Shown here one piece after another: positions 1-9,062 of a stretch of DNA of 64,000 nucleotides (the stretch's first letter is position 1; each line of letters opens with the position of its first letter). This DNA comes from Cognatazoarcus sp050305135 (GTDB taxonomy: Bacteria; Pseudomonadota; Gammaproteobacteria; Burkholderiales; Rhodocyclaceae). The stretch lies in contig JBNLET010000126.1 in NCBI GenBank assembly GCA_050305135.1, positions 7,273 to 71,272 of the forward strand, given 5' to 3'. A program made the position numbers and the translations under genes. A model generated the notes under the pieces. It saw only the letters and a list, made by a program, of their open reading frames with translations. It was not told the DNA's origin and did not search any database.

Positions 1-906
1 CTTCTCGACGCCGTGCTTGAGCAACTCGATCCGGGTCAGCAGCAGGCCGGCGTTGCCGACCAGCGAGCGGCCGGGCTCGAAGCACAGCGTCTCGGACCTG
101 CCGCGGAAGAGGGCCAGCAACGGCGCCAGGTAGTCGGCCACGGCCGGCGGCTTTTCGCCCTGGTAGCGGATCCCCAGGCCACCCCCCAGGTCGATGTGTT
201 CGAGCCGGATGCCGTCGGCCGCCAGCCGATCGACCAGGGTGAGGATCTTGGCGGCAGCTTCGGCGACCGGCGCCGGATCGAGCAACTGCGAGCCGATGTG
301 GCAGGCGATGCCGCAGACCTCCAGCGAGGCGTTGTCGCGCGCCCTGCGATAGAGCGCGACGGCTTCGTCGAACGGCACGCCGAACTTGTTGCTGCGCAGT
401 CCGGTCGAGATGTACGGATGGGTCTTCGGGTCCACGTCGGGGTTGACGCGAAACGCGATCGGCGCCCTGCGGCCGAGTTCGGCGGCGATGTCGGCAATGG
501 TGTCGAGTTCGGCGGCGGACTCGATGTTGAAGCAGCGGATGCCGGCCTGCAGGGCCGCGACGATCTCGTCGCGCCGCTTGCCGACGCCGGAGAACACGAC
601 CCGTTCGGCGCGGCCGCCAGCCGCCAGCACTCGGCGCAGCTCGCCGCCCGAGACGATGTCGAAGCCGGCCCCGAGGCGGGCAAACAGGCTCAGCACCGCC
701 AGGTTCGAGTTGGCCTTGACGGCATAGCAGATCATCGCATCGACGCCGGCCAGTGCGTCGGCATAGGCCCGGTAGGCGGAGCGCATCGTGCCGGCCGAGT
801 ACGCATACAGCGGCGTACCGTAGTCGCAGGCGAGGTCGGCGAGGGCGACGTCCTCCAGCATCAGGACGCCGCTTTCGCGGCGCAGGGTCGGAATCGGATA
901 GTTCAT
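1..906 (-). CDS. lysA: Diaminopimelate decarboxylase, 3' end missing
   Basis: PLP-dependent decarboxylation of meso-diaminopimelate to L-lysine, the last step of lysine synthesis, in the cytoplasm. The first 302 residues are present and the gene runs off the left edge of the window. The fold-III decarboxylase signature YAVKAN is seen with the likely PLP lysine at residue 64, followed by the HIGSQ motif and the GGGLGI glycine-rich loop of the alanine-racemase-like barrel. The ATG at 904-906 overlaps the lptM stop codon (ATGA), a common pairing in beta- and gammaproteobacteria that indicates translational coupling. An arginine or ornithine decarboxylase of the same fold is possible, but the lptM neighbour argues for lysA. 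Confidence 0.93.
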   Translation of the reverse strand, partial: MNYPIPTLRRESGVLMLEDVALADLACDYGTPLYAYSAGTMRSAYRAYADALAGVDAMICYAVKANSNLAVLSLFARLGAGFDIVSGGELRRVLAAGGRAERVVFSGVGKRRDEIVAALQAGIRCFNIESAAELDTIADIAAELGRRAPIAFRVNPDVDPKTHPYISTGLRSNKFGVPFDEAVALYRRARDNASLEVCGIACHIGSQLLDPAPVAEAAAKILTLVDRLAADGIRLEHIDLGGGLGIRYQGEKPPAVADYLAPLLALFRGRSETLCFEPGRSLVGNAGLLLTRIELLKHGVEK

Positions 907-1052
907 TGCGGGTCCGCCGGCGGTGCTTTGCTATGATCCGTCTGCCCGGCAGACTCGGGCCCGTGGCCCGCGGGCAGGTAGAGCGGACCCTTGATGCCGC
1001 AGCTCGCGAGCAGCGCGGTCAGCAGGCAGGTGAGCATTAGGCGGGCAGGCAT
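903..1052 (-). CDS. lptM: LPS-assembly-associated lipoprotein LptM (YifL-like)
   Basis: Small 49-residue lipoprotein. A short hydrophobic signal is followed by the lipobox LLASC (Cys18) and directly by the family hallmark CGIKGPLYLP. In E. coli LptM binds the LptD-LptE translocon and helps LptD mature at the outer membrane. It is encoded immediately upstream of lysA here, as is usual, with a 4-bp stop/start overlap. Start chosen at 1052; an internal ATG at 1037 would leave a shorter signal peptide and is an alternative. Confidence 0.9.
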   Translation of the reverse strand: MPARLMLTCLLTALLASCGIKGPLYLPAGHGPESAGQTDHSKAPPADPQ

Positions 1053-1095
1053 GTCGTCGACTCAAAGCCGCGATGCTAACAGATGAGGGGTAGGG

Positions 1096-1419
1096 ATGGA
1101 CGAGCTCGAATTCGGCCGGCTGGCCGAGGCGGAGATGGCCCGCATCGAGGCCGCGCTGGAGGCCTGCGGCGGCGACTTCGACGTGGACCTGCAGCCGGGC
1201 GGCGTGCTGGAGATCGAGTTCGATGACGGTTCGATGGTCGTCGTCAATCGGCACGCCGCGGCGCGCGAAATCTGGGTTGCCGCCAGGAGCGGCGGCTTTC
1301 ATTTCGCACCGCGGGACGGCCGCTGGATCTCGGCGCGCGACGGCAGCGAACTGTTCGAGTTGCTCGAGCGGGTCCTCTCGGAGCAATCCGGCGCGCCGGT
1401 CGAGCTGCCGCGGAAATAG
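1096..1419 (+). CDS. cyaY: Frataxin-like iron-binding protein CyaY
   Basis: A 107-residue protein of the bacterial frataxin family, which binds iron and modulates Fe-S cluster assembly on IscS/IscU. The N-terminal helix is rich in Asp and Glu, as expected for the acidic ridge. The central part holds the typical strands (LEIEFDDGSMVVVN, then REIWVAARSGGFHF) and the tail ends in a helix (ELFELLERVL). Length matches the family. It lies head to head with lptM-lysA and converges on the PBP1A gene, an arrangement common in betaproteobacteria. A purine-rich stretch (GAGGGG/AGGG) precedes the ATG. Confidence 0.93.
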   Translation: MDELEFGRLAEAEMARIEAALEACGGDFDVDLQPGGVLEIEFDDGSMVVVNRHAAAREIWVAARSGGFHFAPRDGRWISARDGSELFELLERVLSEQSGAPVELPRK

Positions 1420-1436
1420 CGGCCGCAGGTCCGGCG

Positions 1437-3797
1437 TCAGGGCAGGATCCGGATCGGCGCTTCCTCCACCGGCGCCGGTGCCTGACGCTGCTGGTCGCGG
1501 CCGAAGCCGAAGAACAGTCCGTCGTGCTGCAGCATGTCGCCGAGCGGATCGTCCGGCGGCGGGGGCGGCAGGTTTTCCTTGTAGATCAGCTCGTCCGAAT
1601 CGGCGCCGAAAGGGCGGATCGAGACCAGCCCGTCCGGCATCTCCAGGTGCGTCTCCGGCACGTCGACCAGTGCCGCGCGCATGTAGTCGATCCAGATCGG
1701 CAGCGCTGCCGTACCGCCGGTTTCGCCGCGGCCGAGCTTCTGCGGCTGGTCGAATCCGACCCAGGTGACCGCCACCAGCTTCGGCGAATAGCCGCAAAAC
1801 CAGGCGTCCACGTAGTCGTTGGTGGTGCCGGTCTTGCCGCCGAGATCCGAGCGGTGGAGGGACAGCGCCCTGCGGGCGGTGCCTTTGCGGACCACGCCAC
1901 GCAGCATCGAGTCCATCAGGTAGGCGTTGCGGGGATCGAGTACCCGGGCAGCCGTCCGGTTGGCCAGCGGCGGATCGACCCTGGCCAGCACCCGGCCTTC
2001 GCTGTCGCGAATCTCCTGCACGATGTAGGGTTCCACGTGATAGCCGCCGTTGGCAAAGACCGAGTAGGCGGTTGCCATCTCCCACACCGAGGCCGAACCG
2101 GAGCCGAGCGCCATCGTCAGGTAGGGGGGGTGCTGATCGCGCTCGAAGCCGAAGCGGGTCGCGAAATCCTGCGCGTAGGCCGGGCCGATCGATTCCAGCA
2201 GCCGGATCGCGACCATGTTCTTCGAGCGGGCCAGCGCCTCGCGCAGCGTCATCGGCCCGTCGTACTTGTTGTCGTAGTTCTTCGGTTCCCAGTCCTTGCT
2301 GCCCGTCACGCCGGCGGTGTAGCTGAGAGGCTCGTCGTCGAGCACGCTGGCCGGGCTGTAGCCTTTCTCGAGGGCGGCGCTGAAGATGAACGGCTTGAAG
2401 CTCGAGCCGGGCTGGCGCCGGCCCTGGGTGACGTGATTGAATTTGCTCAGGTCGAAGTCGAAGCCTCCGACCAGGGCCCGGATCTGGCCGCTGACCGGGT
2501 CCATCGAGACCAGCGCCGCCTCGACCTCGGGTAACTGAACCAGTTTCCAGGTCCCTTCCTCGCGCCAGATGCGGACGACCGCGCCGGGCCGAACCCGCTT
2601 GGCCGAGGGCGCGCGGCTCGACAGCATCGGCGCCGCAAAGCGCAGCCCCTTGCCTTCGATCTTGATCATCTCGCCGCGTCGGTAAACGGTCACTTCCTTC
2701 GGCGACGCCTCGACCACGATGGCCGCCAGCAGGTCGTCGTAGTCCGGGTACTCGGCAAGCAGATCGTCCAGCCGTTCCTCGGCGACCCCCGTGAAGTCCT
2801 CGATGTCGAGGAAGGCCTCCGGTCCGCGGTAGCCATGTCGCCGATCATAGGCCATCACTCCCTTGCGCAGAGCCGCGTACGCGGCGCGCTGGGCCGCTGA
2901 GGAAATCGTGGTCGTGATCCGGATCCCCAGTTCATAAGCCTTGTCTCCGAACTGATCGACCGCGATGCGGCGCGCCATCTCGGCGACATAGGCAGCCGGA
3001 ACGTCGCTCGCCTCCAGCGCGGAGCCGGACGAATCGGCATCGTCGGCCAGCACCACCGGCGCGGCGATCGCCGTCTCGAACTCGTCGTCGGTGATGAAGC
3101 CGAGTTCGTGCATGCGCCTCAGCACGTAGGTCTGGCGCAGCTTGGCGCGTTTAGGATTGACGACCGGGTTGTAGGCGGAAGGCGCTTTCGGCAGGCCGGC
3201 CAGCATTGCCGCCTCGGAAATGCTCAAGTCCTGAAGAGTCTTGCCGAAATAGGTCTTGGCCGCGGTCGCGAAGCCATACGAGCGCTGCCCGAGATAGATC
3301 TGATTCAGATAGACCTCGAGGATCTGATCCTTGCTCAGGTTGTTCTCGATCTTGAGCGACAGAAGGATCTCGTAGAACTTGCGGCTGAGGGTCTTCTCCC
3401 GCGACAGGAAGAAGGTTCTGGCGACCTGCATCGTGATGGTGGATGCGCCCTGGGCGCGGCCTCCCGATACCAGGTTGGCGACAGCTGCACGGGCGATGCC
3501 CAACACGTCGACGCCGGGATGTTCGTAGAAGCGTTCATCCTCGGCGGCGAGGATGGCCTGCTTCAGCGTTTCGGGGACGCGGGCGATCGGTACGAAGCTG
3601 CGGCGCTCCTGGCCGTATTCCGCCAGGAGCTGACCGTCCGATGTGAAGATGCGCAACGGGAGCTTGGGCTTGTACTCGGAAAGCAGTTCGGTGGAAGGCA
3701 GTTTGGGCCAGGCCGTGATCGCGAACACCGCGACGCCGGCGAGCACGATGGATGCCGATCCGAAGAGGGCTGCAAGGACGAGCGCGACCCAGCGCAT
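1437..3797 (-). CDS. mrcA: Penicillin-binding protein 1A (bifunctional peptidoglycan synthase)
   Basis: A 786-residue class A PBP that polymerises and cross-links peptidoglycan in the periplasm. One N-terminal membrane anchor (residues about 5-28) is followed by a GT51 glycosyltransferase domain with the catalytic EDERF motif (Glu86) and GASTITMQ. An OB-like insert comes next, then the transpeptidase domain with the serine motif SSFK, the SKN motif and KTGTT. The C-terminus is proline-rich and acidic. The gene converges on cyaY and is divergent from pilM, the usual position of ponA/mrcA beside the pil operon in proteobacteria. Confidence 0.96.
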   Translation of the reverse strand: MRWVALVLAALFGSASIVLAGVAVFAITAWPKLPSTELLSEYKPKLPLRIFTSDGQLLAEYGQERRSFVPIARVPETLKQAILAAEDERFYEHPGVDVLGIARAAVANLVSGGRAQGASTITMQVARTFFLSREKTLSRKFYEILLSLKIENNLSKDQILEVYLNQIYLGQRSYGFATAAKTYFGKTLQDLSISEAAMLAGLPKAPSAYNPVVNPKRAKLRQTYVLRRMHELGFITDDEFETAIAAPVVLADDADSSGSALEASDVPAAYVAEMARRIAVDQFGDKAYELGIRITTTISSAAQRAAYAALRKGVMAYDRRHGYRGPEAFLDIEDFTGVAEERLDDLLAEYPDYDDLLAAIVVEASPKEVTVYRRGEMIKIEGKGLRFAAPMLSSRAPSAKRVRPGAVVRIWREEGTWKLVQLPEVEAALVSMDPVSGQIRALVGGFDFDLSKFNHVTQGRRQPGSSFKPFIFSAALEKGYSPASVLDDEPLSYTAGVTGSKDWEPKNYDNKYDGPMTLREALARSKNMVAIRLLESIGPAYAQDFATRFGFERDQHPPYLTMALGSGSASVWEMATAYSVFANGGYHVEPYIVQEIRDSEGRVLARVDPPLANRTAARVLDPRNAYLMDSMLRGVVRKGTARRALSLHRSDLGGKTGTTNDYVDAWFCGYSPKLVAVTWVGFDQPQKLGRGETGGTAALPIWIDYMRAALVDVPETHLEMPDGLVSIRPFGADSDELIYKENLPPPPPDDPLGDMLQHDGLFFGFGRDQQRQAPAPVEEAPIRILP

Positions 3798-3902
3798 GGG
3801 AAATCCGGGGCGGTTGAAGGACGCCGATTATAGATGCCGTCCCCCGCTCTCTCCAGTCGGGACCGTATCGAAATCTTCCTTTACAGTCTGGATGGTTGTT
3901 GC

Positions 3903-3917
3903 TAGCATTTCATGCTA
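3903..3917. promoter_or_regulatory. Palindrome in the PBP1A/pilM divergent spacer
   Basis: A perfect inverted repeat, TAGCAT-TTC-ATGCTA, lies in the 166-bp AT-richer spacer between the divergent mrcA and pilM genes. It is followed by TATATAA about 30 bases further and a ribosome binding site (AAGGA, 3951-3955). I find no well-spaced -35/-10 pair, so the palindrome may be an operator or chance. Confidence 0.35.
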
Positions 3918-3963
3918 ATTATGGGTATTGCGCGCAACTTTTTGATATATAAGGACTTTTCCG

Positions 3964-5037
3964 GTGCCTGAAATCCCTTTCTTGTCTCGGAAGGTGCGCC
4001 CCCTGATCGGAGTCGACATTTCTTCGTCATCGGTGAAGATGGTGGAGTTGGCCGGCGATCCGAAGAGCGGAATTCAGGTCGAGCGCTACGCGATCGAGCC
4101 CCTGCCTCGCGAGGCCGTCACGGACGGCAACATTGCCAACCTGGAGGCCGCATCGGACGCCATTCGGCGCTGTCTGCGACGGATGGCGAGCAATACCAAG
4201 CTGGTGGCGATGGCTCTGCCCGCCTCGTCGGTCATCACCAAGCGCATCGTGTTGCCCGGCGGACTGCGCGAGCAGGAAATGGAATTGCAGGTGGAGTCCG
4301 AAGCGAACCAGTACATCCCGTTCGCGCTGGAGGAGGTCAACCTGGATTTCCAGGTGCTCGGGCCGATCGGTGACACCGACGACGTGGACGTGATGATCGC
4401 GGCCTCGCGCAAGGAAAAGGTCGAGGATCGCGTAGCTGCCGCAGAGGCGGCCGGCCTGAAGTCACAGGTGGTGGACGTCGAGTCCTTTGCCTCATTGGCG
4501 GCTTTCGAGCTGGTATCGAAATCGATTCCCGGCGGGCCCTCGGGCAAGATCGTCGCGCTGGTCGACGTCGGTGCGCAGACGATGGACATCACCGTGTTGC
4601 GCGACGGCAACCAGGTCTATGCCCGCGAGCAGAGTTTCGGCGGCAACCAACTGACCCAGGACGTCGCCAGACAGTACGGCATGAGCTTCGACGAGGCCGA
4701 ATCAGGCAAGCGCTCCGGCAGCCTGCCCGAGAACTACGAAAGCGAGTTGCTGCGGCCGTTCATGGATGCGCTGGCGCTGGAGATTTCCCGTGCGCTGCAG
4801 TTCTTCTTTACCTCGACGCAGTTCAACCAGGTCGACCAGATCGTTCTTGCCGGAGGCTGCGCAAGCATTTCGGGCCTGGCCGAGGTCGTCACCGGACGCA
4901 CCCAGGTGCAGACGATGGTGGCGAATCCGTTCGCGGCCATGACGCTCTCGAACAAGGTCCGGGCCAAGAGCCTGATGGCGGACGCACCGGCGCTGATGGT
5001 GGCATGCGGACTGGCCCTGCGGAGGTTCGACTCATGA
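3964..5037 (+). CDS. pilM: Type IV pilus inner-membrane alignment protein PilM
   Basis: A 357-residue actin-like cytoplasmic protein that binds the N-terminal tail of PilN and links the pilus motor to the PilNOP alignment complex. The ATPase-fold phosphate-1 region IGVDISSSSVKMVEL is at the N-terminus, with later nucleotide-binding segments (VDVGAQTMDI, LAGGCASISGL). The start is a GTG at 3964, about 9 bases after AAGGA; no better ATG exists nearby. First gene of the pilMNOPQ operon; the stop overlaps the pilN start (ATGA). Confidence 0.95.
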   Translation: MPEIPFLSRKVRPLIGVDISSSSVKMVELAGDPKSGIQVERYAIEPLPREAVTDGNIANLEAASDAIRRCLRRMASNTKLVAMALPASSVITKRIVLPGGLREQEMELQVESEANQYIPFALEEVNLDFQVLGPIGDTDDVDVMIAASRKEKVEDRVAAAEAAGLKSQVVDVESFASLAAFELVSKSIPGGPSGKIVALVDVGAQTMDITVLRDGNQVYAREQSFGGNQLTQDVARQYGMSFDEAESGKRSGSLPENYESELLRPFMDALALEISRALQFFFTSTQFNQVDQIVLAGGCASISGLAEVVTGRTQVQTMVANPFAAMTLSNKVRAKSLMADAPALMVACGLALRRFDS

Positions 5038-5606
5038 TTCGCATCAACCTTCTGCCGCACCGGGAACAGAAGCGCAAGGAACGGCGTCAGCAGTTCTTCG
5101 CGCTGGTCGGCTTGATGGCGCTGGCCGGCGTGCTCGTTGGCTTGCTTGTACACACCTTCATCACTGGCGCCATCGAACGCCAGGAAGCGCGCAATGAATT
5201 CATTCGCGCCGAGAATGCCGTGCTGGACAAGCAGACCGCCGAGATCCGCCGGTTGCGCGATCAGATCGACGCGCTGCTGGCGAGAAAGCAGGTCATCGAG
5301 GCGCTGCAGACCCATCGCAGCCAGGTCGTGCGCCTGTTCAACGAAATGGCCAGCCAGATGCCGGAAGGCGTCTATCTGACCAAGATCAAACAGACGGGCG
5401 ACAAGATCATGCTGGCCGGCTATGCCCAGTCGAACGCCCGCGTATCGACGCTGATGCGCAACCTGGATGGGTCGCCTTTCCTGGCCGAGCCGCAACTGGT
5501 CGAAACCAAGGCGGCGATTGAAGGCAAGCGGCGGGTGAGCCAGTACGAGATGACGGTCAAGATTGAGCGGCCGAAGTCCGAAGAAGCTGCGGAGGCTGCG
5601 AAGTAA
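5034..5606 (+). CDS. pilN: Type IV pilus assembly protein PilN
   Basis: A 190-residue bitopic membrane protein. The conserved N-terminal IRINLLPHREQ motif, which docks into PilM, is followed by one transmembrane helix (about residues 22-43) and a periplasmic coiled coil and ferredoxin-like domain that pairs with PilO. The ATG at 5034 overlaps the pilM stop, and the frame could be opened further upstream only by reading into pilM. The stop overlaps the pilO start (TAATG). Confidence 0.95.
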   Translation: MIRINLLPHREQKRKERRQQFFALVGLMALAGVLVGLLVHTFITGAIERQEARNEFIRAENAVLDKQTAEIRRLRDQIDALLARKQVIEALQTHRSQVVRLFNEMASQMPEGVYLTKIKQTGDKIMLAGYAQSNARVSTLMRNLDGSPFLAEPQLVETKAAIEGKRRVSQYEMTVKIERPKSEEAAEAAK

Positions 5607-6283
5607 TGGCGAAGACCTCGTTTCTCGACAGCCTGAAGGCGATCGACTTCGCCCGGATGGCGCATGACTTTCAGGGGCTCGATCCCAACGATCCCGGCGT
5701 ATGGCCGCTGCTGCCGCGCGTCACCACGATGATCGTAGTTTTCGTCGGCGTCGTCGCGGCGGCCTGGTGGTTCGACTGGCAGCCCTTGAACGAACAACTC
5801 GAGGCCAGCCGCAACACCGAGCAGGAACTGCGCAACCAGTGGCTGGCGAAGAAGGCGAATGCCGTCAACCTCGAGGCCTACAAGCTGCAATTGGAGGAGA
5901 TCGACCGCGAATTCGGAGCGCTGCTGAGGCAGTTGCCGAACAAGGCCGAGATGGATTCGCTGCTGGCCGACATCAACCAGGCGGGCCTCGGACGCGGCTT
6001 GCTGTTCGAATTGTTCAAACCGGGAAGCGACGTGATCCACGACTTCTACGCGGAGATGCCGATTCAGGTGAAGGTGGCGGGCAGCTACCACGATCTGGGC
6101 TCGTTTGCCGAAGACGTCGCCCACATGCCGCGGATCGTGTCCCTGCAGGACGTCGAGCTGTCGATGGACAAGGACGGCCGGATGATCCTCGACGGCAAGG
6201 CCGTGACATATCGCTACCTCGATGAGGAAGAACTGGCGGCGCAGCGCAATGCCAAGAAAGCCGCCGGCCAGAAGGGGCGTTGA
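5606..6283 (+). CDS. pilO: Type IV pilus assembly protein PilO
   Basis: A 225-residue protein: a short cytoplasmic N-terminus, one transmembrane helix (about residues 33-55, VTTMIVVFVGVVAAAWW), a coiled coil with many Gln and Glu residues, and a periplasmic alpha/beta domain (about 110-205) with the typical SYHDLGSFAEDVA segment. It heterodimerises with PilN and contacts PilP, aligning motor and secretin. It overlaps pilN by one base and is followed at once by pilP. Confidence 0.95.
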   Translation: MAKTSFLDSLKAIDFARMAHDFQGLDPNDPGVWPLLPRVTTMIVVFVGVVAAAWWFDWQPLNEQLEASRNTEQELRNQWLAKKANAVNLEAYKLQLEEIDREFGALLRQLPNKAEMDSLLADINQAGLGRGLLFELFKPGSDVIHDFYAEMPIQVKVAGSYHDLGSFAEDVAHMPRIVSLQDVELSMDKDGRMILDGKAVTYRYLDEEELAAQRNAKKAAGQKGR

Positions 6284-6284
6284 G

Positions 6285-6887
6285 ATGCATAAGGATGCTG
6301 TCGGAACACGGCGCGGTGTATGGCGGGCAGGTTTCCGTTGGACCGCCATCGGCCTCGCGCTACTGGTGCTCGGGGCCTGCTCGAATCCGCAGGAGGACAT
6401 CGAGACCTGGATGGCCGAACAGTCGAAGGGCATGAAGGGCCGGGTCAAGCCGCTGCCGGGGATCAAGGAGGCGGAGCAGGTCGCGTATGTCGGATTCGAC
6501 TATCCGGACCCGTTCCGGCCGGCTGCCACGGCGATCGACCTGTCCCGCCCGAACAGCGAATTCCGGCCCGATCTGACCCGTCGCCGCGAGCCGCTTGAAG
6601 CCTTTGCGCTCGAAACGCTGGCCTACGTCGGCACGCTGGAGATGGACCAGCAGCAGGTGGCACTGATCATGTTCAAACCGGCCGCGGGCAAGGGCCAGGA
6701 TGCCGACGGGACCTTGTACCAGGTCCGGCGCGGCAACTACATGGGACAGGATTTCGGCATGGTGGCCGAAATTTCGGATACGGAACTGACCCTGAAGGAA
6801 CTCGTCGAGGACCTGAACGGTGAATGGGGAGAGCGGGTGACGACCATGCAATTGACGGATCCGCAGGCCAAAGAGGGAGCGAACTGA
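6285..6887 (+). CDS. pilP: Type IV pilus lipoprotein PilP
   Basis: A 200-residue inner-membrane lipoprotein that joins the PilNO dimer to the N-domains of the PilQ secretin. A charged N-terminus and hydrophobic stretch end in the lipobox LVLGAC (Cys32). The C-terminal domain carries the family motifs DYPDPFRP, AYVGTLEM and VRRGNYMGQDFG. The ATG at 6285 starts right after the pilO stop; the upstream extension of the frame reads into pilO. It overlaps the pilQ start by one base. Confidence 0.95.
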   Translation: MHKDAVGTRRGVWRAGFRWTAIGLALLVLGACSNPQEDIETWMAEQSKGMKGRVKPLPGIKEAEQVAYVGFDYPDPFRPAATAIDLSRPNSEFRPDLTRRREPLEAFALETLAYVGTLEMDQQQVALIMFKPAAGKGQDADGTLYQVRRGNYMGQDFGMVAEISDTELTLKELVEDLNGEWGERVTTMQLTDPQAKEGAN

Positions 6888-9034
6888 TGATCACGAGCAT
6901 ACGCAAATCCCTGGTGGCGGTGGCGCTTGGTCTTGTTGTCGGGCTGGCGCTGCCGTTCGCCGGGAATCAGGCTCGCGCGGCGGAGGGCACGACCGCGACG
7001 CAGGGAAATCGCATCGAGGCGATCGACATCAATAACCAGGGTGGCCAGATCGTGCTGCGGCTGACGCTGGCCGAAGCGGTTGCGGCACCGCCGCCCAGCT
7101 TCAGCGTCATGACGCCGCCGCGTATCGCGTTCGACTTCCACGGCACCAGCAACGGTCTCGGTACGTCGGTACAGAATTTCGATTCCGGCGATCTGCGCAG
7201 CGCCAATATCGTCCAGGTCGGTGATCGGACCCGGGTAGTGCTCAATCTGAACCGGGCGGTTCCGTACGACACGCGCACCGAAGGCCGCTTCGTGTTCATC
7301 ACGCTGTCGCAGGCCGCTGCCGGCGCCTCTGCGGGGCAGAGCGCCTATTCGAGCTTCTCGGCCCCCGAAGCGGCGAAAGCGGGATCGGCCGATCGGGCGA
7401 TTCGAGACATTGCATTCCGCCGTGGCACCGACGGCGAAGCCCGCATCGTCGTAGAGCTGCCCACACCTGAAACCGCAATCGACATTCGCCGCATGGGCAC
7501 CAGCCTGGTGGTCGATTTCCTCAAGAGCTCGCTGCCGGAGCCTCTGCGCCGCCGGCTTGACGTGTCCGATTTCGGCACGCCGGTGACCGAAGTCGCGACC
7601 CAGGAGCAGGGTGACACGGTTCGCATGACGATCACGCCGCAAGGGCTGTGGGAACACAACGCCTACCAGAGCGACAACCAGTTCGTGCTGGAAGTGAAGA
7701 AGGTGATCGAGGATCCGCGCAAGCTGGTGCAGGGCCAGGGGCCCGGCTATCACGGCGAGAAGCTGTCGCTCAACTTCCAGAACATCGACGTGCGCTCTGT
7801 GCTGCAGGTGATCGCCGACTTCACGAACTTCAACATCATCACCAGCGACTCGGTCAGTGGGCGGTTGACGCTGCGGTTGAAGGACGTGCCCTGGGACCAG
7901 GCACTGGACATCATCCTGCAGGCGAGAGGGCTGGACAAGCGCAAGAACGGCAACGTCATCTGGATCGCGCCGCGGGACGAACTCGCGGCGCGGGAGAAGC
8001 TCGAACTCGAGGCCAAGCAGCAGATCGGCGAACTCGAGCCGCTGGTGACGGAGACCTTCCGCATCAACTATCACCAGGCGCGCGCCATCGCCAACTTCCT
8101 TTCGTCGGAAACCCAGAGCATCCTTTCCAAGCGCGGCAGCGTCGTCGTCGACGAGCGCAGCAACAAGATCTTCGTGCAGGACGTGCCCAGCAAGCTCGAC
8201 GAACTGCGCGGCCTGATTGCCGAGATCGACCTGCCGGCGAGGCAGGTCCTGATCGAAGCCCGCATCGTCGAGGCCAGCGATACCTTCTCGAAGGATCTGG
8301 GCGCTCGTCTTGGATTCGGCCTGTTCGCGGACAAGACGGCCGCCAACGGCGCGCCGCGCTACTCGGCCGGCGGCGCCCTGGAACAGAGTGCGTTCATCGG
8401 GGGGCTGCTCGAAGACCAGCCGATCTACCAGGACACCCGGGCGGTGAACCTGCAGGCGGCACCTAGCAGCGGTGCCCAGCCAGGCCTGCTCTCGCTGGTG
8501 CTGTGGAATGCTAGGGCCACTCGTTTCCTGGACCTGGAGATCTCGGCGCTGGAAGCGGACGGGCGCGGAAAGGTCGTGTCGCGGCCGAAGGTCATGACTG
8601 CCGACCAGATCCAGGCCGTCATCGAGCAGGGCGTCGAGATTCCCTACCAGGAGGCGACCAGTTCCGGCGCCACCAGCGTGTCGTTCCGCAAAGCGAACCT
8701 GGCCCTCAAAGTCAAGCCGCAGATCACGCCGGACGGGCGAGTGATGCTGAGCCTGGAGGTGAACAAGGACTCGCGTGGCCAAGAGACGACCGCCGGGCCG
8801 GCGATCGACACCAAGCACGTCAAGACAGAGGTGCTGGTCGAGAATGGAGGCACCGTCGTGATCGGTGGCATCTACGTGCAGGACACTGCCTTCTCGACCA
8901 ACAAGGTGCCGCTGCTGGGGGACATCCCGCTGCTCGGCTATCTGTTCAAGCAGAACACCAAGCGGGACAACAAGACCGAACTCATTGTGTTCATCACGCC
9001 GAAGATCGTCGAGGACCACCTCGTTTCGCGCTGA
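6887..9034 (+). CDS. pilQ: Type IV pilus outer-membrane secretin PilQ
   Basis: A 715-residue secretin forming the outer-membrane pore through which the pilus extends. Order of parts: signal peptide (to about residue 32, ending ARA), two peptidoglycan-binding AMIN domains (about 35-260), an STN/N0 domain (around 290-360, LNFQNIDVRSVLQVIADF), an N1 domain (ETFRINYHQARAIANFL onwards) and the C-terminal secretin domain with VPLLGDIPLLGYLF. Start chosen at the pilP stop (TGATG). Last canonical gene of pilMNOPQ. Confidence 0.96.
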   Translation: MITSIRKSLVAVALGLVVGLALPFAGNQARAAEGTTATQGNRIEAIDINNQGGQIVLRLTLAEAVAAPPPSFSVMTPPRIAFDFHGTSNGLGTSVQNFDSGDLRSANIVQVGDRTRVVLNLNRAVPYDTRTEGRFVFITLSQAAAGASAGQSAYSSFSAPEAAKAGSADRAIRDIAFRRGTDGEARIVVELPTPETAIDIRRMGTSLVVDFLKSSLPEPLRRRLDVSDFGTPVTEVATQEQGDTVRMTITPQGLWEHNAYQSDNQFVLEVKKVIEDPRKLVQGQGPGYHGEKLSLNFQNIDVRSVLQVIADFTNFNIITSDSVSGRLTLRLKDVPWDQALDIILQARGLDKRKNGNVIWIAPRDELAAREKLELEAKQQIGELEPLVTETFRINYHQARAIANFLSSETQSILSKRGSVVVDERSNKIFVQDVPSKLDELRGLIAEIDLPARQVLIEARIVEASDTFSKDLGARLGFGLFADKTAANGAPRYSAGGALEQSAFIGGLLEDQPIYQDTRAVNLQAAPSSGAQPGLLSLVLWNARATRFLDLEISALEADGRGKVVSRPKVMTADQIQAVIEQGVEIPYQEATSSGATSVSFRKANLALKVKPQITPDGRVMLSLEVNKDSRGQETTAGPAIDTKHVKTEVLVENGGTVVIGGIYVQDTAFSTNKVPLLGDIPLLGYLFKQNTKRDNKTELIVFITPKIVEDHLVSR

Positions 9035-9062
9035 GCGCGGCGGCCGGCTACCGGGAGTATCC